From NCBI RefSeq assembly GCF_902806685.2, contig NC_048545.1, positions 521,001 to 585,000 of the forward strand: a stretch of DNA of 64,000 nt, in the 5' to 3' direction. A program made the position numbers and the translations under genes. The stretch is from Maniola hyperantus (lineage: Eukaryota > Arthropoda > Insecta > Lepidoptera > Nymphalidae). The notes below the pieces were generated by a model, which saw only the letters and a list, made by a program, of their open reading frames with translations, did no database searches and was not told where the DNA came from. Shown here one piece after another: positions 49,701-58,700 of this stretch (within the stretch, counting starts at the first letter, position 1; each line of letters opens with the position of its first letter).

Positions 49701-52700
49701 TTGTCATCGGTACTGGTTGCTCGACACTTCAGTCTAGTGCTGACGTCACTAAAATGGCGGCCACGCGCATTAGCAATTTGTGGGACTTATATTACTAACA
49801 AAGAATCGTTTATTGCTGCAGCTGGGCCATTTCCTCCGTCAACTGGGCGTGGTGTTCTGGAAGGCTCGTGCGTCGGAAGCGACGAGCCGCACGCTGTTCG
49901 CTGCGTACGCGCCGCACTTCGCCGACACTCTGCACGCTCTGCTCAGGGAGTTCGTAGCGGCTGCAGTCGGACGGACTTATGGACCGGAGAGAGGTAAGGA
50001 AAGGCTATTATTGTCGTGTTGGAAATTGCTGGCATTTGTACAGAAAATAGCCGGATTTTGTTTTTTTAATAGTGAAGTTGTTTTCGAGTAAGTGGAAGAA
50101 AAAATATTTTTCTCAAACATGCATGGAAATATTGTCATTATTTCGAAAAAAGAAGTATCGAATTTTCGGCCAAAGAAAATCAAATCCATTGCAGGAGCGT
50201 TTTTTGAATTTGTAACATTACAACGCTCCTGCAATGTTGTATGAAACGGCGTGCTGGGGTTATTATATACTCTTTGATCTCTTTTGTCATTCTTGGCATG
50301 CCATAGTCAATGCTTAGTACAAATTGCGTTTACGTGGCTGTATACTGTATAGCCATAAATGCGTTTGCCTGTCGGCACAGATGATAACATAAATGCGTTT
50401 GCCTGTCGGCACAGATGATAACATAAATGCGTTTGCCTGTCGGCACAGATGATAACATAAATGCGTTTGCCTGTCGGCACAGATGATAACATAAATGCGT
50501 TTGCCTGTCGGCACAGATGATAACATAAATGCGTTTGCCTGTCGGCACAGATGATAACATAAATGCGTTTGCCTGTCGGCACAGATGATAACATAAATGC
50601 GTTTGCCTGTCGGCACAGATGATAACATAAATGCGTTTGCCTGTCGGCACAGATGATAACATAAATGCGTTTGCCTGTCGGCACAGATGATAACATAAAT
50701 GCGTTTGCCTGTCGGCACAGATGATAACAAAAAATTGGCGACAAAGCTGAAAATTCGTCTTGATTTGTTATTCACATAGCTACTTAATGAGATTGCTAAA
50801 ACTAAAAAGCCATCTACATTATGGGCAATTTATTCCATGCTGAAATGTACAGTTTATGTTAAAAACGGCATTAACTTGAAAAATTATGGTAGTTTAGTCT
50901 AGGTATTTATTTCCCTGCATTCTTTTGAGAAAAGCACTGTGTATATATATGCCTCAGCGGGAACTGGCAATTGCCTGTCTCGTATTTAGTGAAGTCTCTA
51001 CGGCTCGGCCTTCAAACTCATACTCCACCTGCAATTGCTTATTTCCCGGCCTTTGCAGTAATGTACTATAGAAATGAAGGGCGTAGTTTCCCTGTATCGA
51101 CGCTGTGGAATTACTATTGGCAGTGGCGGAGTACGCGTGGTCCGGCGTGCGCGACGCGTGGTCGGCGTGGGTGGCGCCGCACGTCAGCGCGCCGCTGCTG
51201 CCCTCCACGGCTGACGAGGAAGGCTACACGGACATGCTCACGCGCTTCACACGGACCCTCACGATGATCATGCAGGACTGTCCAGGTATATAGCTATTGT
51301 GTATACAGGGTTACAGGAAAATAGGACACGATCCCGTTAAGGGGTTATAGTACAGGACATTAGCTATCAAACGACCCCTAAAGTGCTTATGCGAAAGTGT
51401 ATCGTTTTCGAGTTATTCATTTTTTTATTTTTTTCTTGGTAAAAGGGTGTTTGCCACTTTAAAAATTAATAAAAAAAGGAACAATGTATTTCAGCAATCC
51501 TTGTTAATAATAAACAGTTATAAAACTAAAAAAAACTTCAAGCATTTTAAAATTACAGCCCAAAAACTGTACAAGTTTTCGATTTTTAAATTTAATTCTT
51601 TGAATAACTTGCAAATTTTCTGTAAAAATTACTATGGCACTTATCCTGCGGATTATTTTAAAAACATCTACGTTTCGTTAGGTATCCATTGGTACAAAAA
51701 AATTCTTTGGCTATAGCATTTGTTAGAATTTTCTACCTTGTCTCTTTGTTGTGTTATTTTTTCTTGATTTTATGATTTTTTTTGTAATTTTTTTGTACCA
51801 ATAGATACCTAACGAAACGTAGATGTTTTTAAAATAATCCGCAGGATAAGTGCCATAGTAATTTTTACAGAAAATTTGCAAGTTATTCAAAGAATTAAAT
51901 TTAAAAATCGAAAACTTGTACAGTTATTGGGCTGTAATTTTAAAATGCTTGAAGTTTTTTTTTAGTTTTATCACTGTTTATTATTAACAAGGATATGTAC
52001 TAGCAAGAAATAAAAAAAATCTGCTGAAATACATTGTTCCTTTTTTTTATTAATTTTTAAAGTGGCAAACACCCTTTTACCAAGAAAAAAATAAAAAAAT
52101 GAATAACTCGAAAACGATACACTTTCGCATAAGCACTTTAGGGGTCGTTTGATAGCTAATGTCCTGTACTATAACCCCTTAACGGGATCGTGTCCTTTTT
52201 TCCTGTAACCCTGTATAATACTGGTTGTATATCATCATGATCAACCCATCGCCGGCTCTTCGCAGAGCACGGGTCTCCTCTCAGAATGAGAGGGGTTTGA
52301 CCATAGTCTTCCACGCTGACCAAGTGCGGATTGGCAGACTTCACACACCTTTGAGAACATTATGGGGAACTCTCAGACATGCAGGTTTCCTCACGATATT
52401 TTCTTTCACCGTTAAAGCAAGTGATATTTAATTAATTAAAACGCACATAACTCCGAAAAGTTAGAGGTGCGGGTCCGGCATCGAACCACCGACCTCCGAT
52501 TACAAGGCGGACTTCACACAGTCTTAACACAGTTTGTGTGTGTAGGCAGTGAAGACGGTCTCCTGCGGCGCGTGTTCCAGTGGACCGTGGACATGTACCT
52601 CGGCATGGAGGCGAGCTGGGGGCAGGAGGGCCGCGTGCAGGAGTCCGCGCTGCTGGTGCACCTCGCCGCGTTGCCGTGGCGCCGACAGTGGTTCCACGTC

Positions 52701-55700
52701 GAGGCGATACCGCTGTGCTTGCGGGTGAGTGTCGCACAACGTACAAACTCTTTAGAGCCTCAATAGCTCAGCGGGAAAGGAGTGGACTGAAAACCGAAAG
52801 GTCGACGGTTCAAACCCCGCCCGATGCACTATTGTCGTACCTACTCCTAGCACAAGCTTAACGCTTAGTTGGAGAGGAAAGAGGAATATTAGTCATGGCT
52901 AATATTCTTTAAAAAAAACTGTACAATACTCTACCCAAACTGTGATTTTTTAGGGTTTCGTACCGAAAGAGTAAAATGGGACCCTATTACTAAGACTCCG
53001 CTGTCCGTCTGTCACCAGGCTGTATCTCAAGAACCGTGTTAGTTACACAGTTGGAGTTTTCACAAACGATGTATTTCTGTTGCCGCTATAACAACAAATA
53101 CTAAAAAACACAATAAAATAAATATTTAAGGGGGCTCCCATACAACAAACTTAGGACTAAGGATTAAATACACAAGCCCGGCTGAGATCTTATGAATATA
53201 ATATTATGAACCCCCAGATGAGCAGATCGACGGAACTCGAGCTGACGTCCTGGTGCAGCTCGTGCATGCGGCACCTGGAGACCTACTCCTGGATCCAGGG
53301 TGCTTCGGACGAGCAGTTGACGCCCACGCTGACTGATCTGCTGGAGATCTTCACCTCCAAGCAGCTGGCGTTGCCCCTCGAGGTACGACCTTATCTGACC
53401 ACATTCTATAACTTACAGTTGGATAAAGTATAATGTACAAATTTTGAGAACTCACTCGCCATATTAGTTCTGTGTCAACTGTCATATCAAAAGTTCGGCT
53501 GCGCGTTTGCGGTATATTATACACCGCAAACGTTATTATCTGTGTATCTTTTCTTTCTTTTCTTCGCTCTGGGCTGGTTTCCGCACTTAAACGTTTCCGT
53601 CTGTTGTGCGTGCATCGCCCCTCCCCGCCGAAGTCTTCACTCCAGCCATCCAAGCTCGCTCCAGAAGCCAAACAGACCGCCCAGGTTGCCGAGGGCTTCA
53701 TGGAGTGAGGTCGGGGAACCTAAATGGCGCTCGCGTTGATCTGCTACGCCCGTGCACTCTAGGAGTACGTGCGTCGGTGTTTCATCGACCTCCATGCAGG
53801 CCCTGCACAGAGGACTGTCGGTGACACCTATAACGAAAAGGTGTTTGTTTAGTGGGCTATGCCCTGTTATGAGTCCCACCACCTTCCTAAGTTTACCTCT
53901 GTCCAGGCGGAGTAGTATGTTAGTTTGTCGTTTGTCTATGTTGGGGAAAGCCTCTTTGGCTTGCCTGCAGTCTGTTGTGTTAGCCCATAGTTTAGAATGT
54001 TCTTTTAGTGTTAGTTCATGCAACCAGGTTTTATACTCACTGAAGGGTATGGGTACGATAGGTTCTGGCCCTGTCACCTTCAGTGTCGTAGCCTTTCGTG
54101 CTAGTGCGTCTGCCGCCTCGTTCCCCTGGTCTCCATCATGTCCTTTGACCCACCTTAGGGTGATGTCGTTTGACATGGCGAGAGTTTGCAGAGCCTTGTG
54201 GCAGTCTTGTATAAGTTGGGAGGTCGTCGAGAATCTAGCCAAGGCTTTAAGAGCAGCTTGGCTATCAGAGTTAATGTTAATCTTAAAGTTTTTTACCTGT
54301 CGATTGGTCATGGATATAGCTGCGGTCATAATGCCCACACACTCTGCTTGGAAAACAGAGTTATCCTTACCGAGTGCGTGACTTATCCTCATGTTCAGAT
54401 TATCTGTGTATTATACACACATATTTTTGATGAAAAATACTTAGTCACACACAAAATCTGAGACTTTCTGTCAGATTTTGTATGTGACTAAGTAATTTTC
54501 GCTTTGACTTTATTTTGTTTACAGCGAAAAAAATAATGTGCGTAAGTGCAACATTATATCATAGTGCCCTGTCATAATGTTGCTTGCGGAAAAGGATACC
54601 ACTAGATTTAGTTTAGTTTAGAAATTGTGTTCAAGAAAATCGGCCCCATTGCATTGTAAAACTTTTTATTTAAATAAAATCCATACTAATAATATAAATG
54701 CGAAAGTGTGTCTGCCCTGTTTGTCTGTTTGCTAGCTTTTCACGAGCCATCCGTTTAACGGATTTAGACAAAATTTGGTGCGTGCGAGCGACGTCGCATC
54801 GCAAGAACGAGATCGTGGGAATTGGCACGGGGATCACACTGAGATGCGACGTCGCATCGCAAGAACGAGATCGTGGGAATTAGCACGGGGATCACACTGA
54901 GATGCGACGTCGCATCGCAAGAACGAGATCGTGGAAATTGGCACGGGGATCACACTGAGATGCGACGTCGCATCGCAAGAACGAGATCGTGGGAATTAGC
55001 ACGGGGATCACACTGAGATGCGACGTCGCATCGCAAGAACGAGATCGTGGGAATTAGCACGGGGATCACACTGAGATGCGACGTCGCATCGCAAGAACGA
55101 GATCGTGGGAATTAGCACGGGGATCACACTGAGATGCGACGTCGCATCGCAAGAACGAGATCGTGGGAATTATCACGGGGATCACACAGGTGCGACGTCG
55201 CAACGCAAGTATTGTGGAAGGGCTCTGTTGTTGTGAGCAGACGCTGGAGGGCGCGTGCGCGTTGCCGTGGGGGCGCGTGCCCGAGCTGGCGCTGAACCAC
55301 GCGCTGGAGCGGTTCTTCGCCGAGCACCACTCGCCGGCGCTGCCCTACCACCAGGCGCCGCAGTTCCGGTACGTATGCAAAGTTTGGGTCACTTGAACTA
55401 AACATTTCGCCAGGCGCGACTTGAGAGGAACTCAGATACTCATGACTGGGTCTTAATTAATATCCATGATTCAAAACCATCGTATTAATTCTAGTACACG
55501 GTATCAACAGTAGTGTTACTCTCCAAGCTTCAGATACCTGCCTACGTGTTAGGGACGAGACAATACCTATCTCAAACTACCTATATCAAAATGTATATAA
55601 CTCGTACTATAAAAACTTTACTGGCTTATGTAATAGGCTCTCGAAATAGCTTTAGTTACATGAATATGACTGTATGTTTTCCTTTTGTAATAAAAAAAAA

Positions 55701-58700
55701 TTGTGTACAGCGAATAAAGTTGTTTATATTTCTGTACAGAGTAATGCTATCCGCTAGCCACCTTACCGCGCCGCCGGACGCGCGCGCGGCGCAGCACGCG
55801 GCGCAGCACGCGGCGCAGCACGCGGCGTGCGCGGACAAGCGCGCCAACGCCGTGTCGCAGTGGGTGCGCGCCGCCACCGCGCCCGCGCTGCTGGCGCACG
55901 TGCCCGACCACTGCGCGTGTCTGCTCAGCACGCTTACTCACTTGGGTAACTATGCCTAATTTTTATTCATTCAGGTACAAGTTAGCCCTTATCTGCAATC
56001 ACAGCTGGTGGTAAGTGATGATGCAGTATAAGATAGAAGTGGGCTAACCTGGAAGGAGTATGGCAGTTGTTATTAAACCCACATCCCTTTGGTTTCTTTA
56101 TATTATTTCGCGTTTTGTTTGTGGTATCATATCAATAATCATCAGTACTATCACCTGTCTTCGTTTTTGCTAGCGTGCGGTTACACCTGTATATCTCAGT
56201 TTTGATTGGTCACCATTATTTTATTTTATTTTATTTATTAGGAACACACACAATACATTAATTTAACACAAACTACGACACTTATAGACAAACACAGGCT
56301 GATAAATGTATCAATAAAATGTATACACAGCATTTGCAAAATATCTAGACAAATAAAAAGAACTTAACTAACTACTTAACTAAACAATTAATAATTAAGT
56401 TACTTAGGAGATGAACCCACCGTAAAATGATAAGAGCTTTTTTTGAATGCAGTAGCTGAGTCATGAAATATATCGATGCCAGGTATCTTTTTTGATATTT
56501 CGTTAAATTTTGCACATACACGCATAATTGGGGCTTGATTTCCTAGATGAGATTTGGTGAAAGGTATATGGAAGATTTTTGGGGACATTATGCTGAGCGG
56601 GAAGCTTTTTTCGGGTTTGTTCAAAATTGTGTATTTGACTAAATCAAAAATAAATTATTTCTCAGTGATTATTAAATAGAGGGTCTTCCAAAATACGTAA
56701 AATCCATTATACATAATATCTGTCTATCTGTCTGTATCCATTATACATAAAATCCACGTCCTTTGTTAGTTTTAAGTGAAATAACCATTTTAAATTATCG
56801 ATTAACTTTACTGGCTTACGTAATAGTCTCTTGAATTAGCTTTAGTTTCATGAATAAGCTGTATGTTTTCCTTTTGTAATTAAAAAAAAACTAAAAAAGT
56901 ACGTCATTATGATGTGACGTCATATTTCAGTATTTCATAGGATAAGTGCGCGTTTTGACGTTTGATAAAAACATAGTGATTTGATTGAGGTTAGGTGAGA
57001 TACCCAATTTATCTGTGCCTAGCTCCTCATGTCGAGGAATCAGCCGGCGAGCTGGAGCAGCTGCTGAGTCGAGCCGTCGTCATCCTGGGCATGGAGCCCG
57101 CGGCCGCTGCGGCGTTGCCGGTATGATTTTTTTTTAAATTATTCATTACTAGCTTATGCTCGCGACTTGGTCCGCGTGGACTACAAACATTTCAAACCCC
57201 TATTTCACCCCTTAGGGGTTGAATTTTGAAAAAAACCTTAGCGGAGGCCTACGTCTTAATAGCTTATCTGCATGCCAAATTTCAGCCCGATTCGTCCAGT
57301 AGTTTGAGCTGTGCGTTGATAGATCTGTCAGTCAGTCACTCACCTTTTCCTTTTATATATTTAGACTAGCTTATGCTCGCGACTTGGTCCGCGTGGACTA
57401 CAAAAATTTCAAAACCCTATTTCACCCCCTTAGGAGTTGAATTTTGAAAAAAACTTTAGCGGAGGCCTACGTCTTAATAGCTATCTGCATGCCAAATTTC
57501 AGCCCGATTCGTCCAGTAGTTTGAGCTGTGCGTTGATAGATCTGTCAGTCAGTCACTCACCTTTTCCTTTTATATATTTAGACTAGCTTATGCTCGCGTC
57601 TTCATCCGCGTGGACTACAAAATTTCAAAACCCTATTTCACCCCCTTAGGAGTTGAATTTTCAAAAATCCTTTCTTAGCGGATGCCTACGTCATAATAGC
57701 TATCTGCATGCCAAATTTCAGCCCGATCCGTCCAGTAGTTTGAGCTGTACGTTGATAGATCAGTCAGTCAGTCAGTCAGTCAGTCAGTCACCTTCTGCTT
57801 TTATATATATATATTTAGATTACTTAAAGTCCTTAGTTGAATAACGGAGTTGTATTGCTCACGGTCAGGTGTGGCAGCACTGGGTATCTGCATGTCCGGC
57901 GCGGTTGCGCCACGCGGCGGCTTCGGCCGCGGCCACGCTCACCACGCAAGACTACTTCGCGGCTTTGGGCGAGGCCGTGGCCAAGGCTATACTCACCGAG
58001 AGAGGTCAGATATACATAATAGTGTTCCGTAGCAGGACCGGAGGAACCGACAACTCAGCGGGTTGCGAAGCTGAAGTGGCAATGGGCAGCGCTCATCGTT
58101 TGAAATCCGATGCTGGATTGTCAACCTCGTACCGGAATGATGACATCAAATCTATTATAAATACTATCTGTCCCGGCTTACTCACGTGTGTAGTCGACGT
58201 TAGCACGACTAGTTTCGAACCCATCCGGGGTCCTTTTTCAAGGGAGTCCGTCCGCGCACGCGCCGCGGTTTTTACTCTATTTATAATGGAAATCACTCAC
58301 GGTAGTTTAAACGCTAAAAAAGACATTAAATCTGTCTGCGGGAGCCGCTGGATGGCGGCGGCACAAGACCGTGGAGTTCCGTAGCAGGTATATTTAACTG
58401 TTTACATGTTTGTTTGATGCATTTATAGTCCGCAACAGGCCGAGATGGCAATCGGAACATGAGGCGCACGTCCCGCACACCCGCGCCACGTGTGCCACAT
58501 ATGACAGTTTATTGCTCAAGTAAAAGGAGGCGCCAGGATAACTAAATTTCTAGGTATTGTGGCACAATGTACAAAAAGAACTTTTTCTTTCTTTTTTTTT
58601 TTAATCAGGGAGCGCGGGTTGGTCGGCGGTGTGCGCGCGCTGGGCGCAGTGCCCGTGGTGGGAGGGCGGCGCGCTGGTGTCGCGCGGCGGCCTGCACGCC

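Noticed and set aside
50355..50728. A CRISPR array
   Set aside because: There are no variable spacers between the repeats; it is a simple minisatellite in a eukaryotic intron.
50307..50775. Three overlapping 110-153 codon minus-strand frames (SSVPTGKRIYVIICADRQ repeats)
   Set aside because: They come from an intronic 34-bp satellite without stop codons, so the frames are open by construction and not a gene.
53752..54381. 209-codon plus-strand open frame
   Set aside because: It is the antisense of the LINE RNase H frame, which carries recognisable motifs; the plus-strand product does not.
57857..58384. 171-codon frame continuing exon 36 to 58384
   Set aside because: Beyond 58004 the sequence is LINE debris; the protein similarity resumes in exon 37 in the correct phase, so the extension is intron readthrough.
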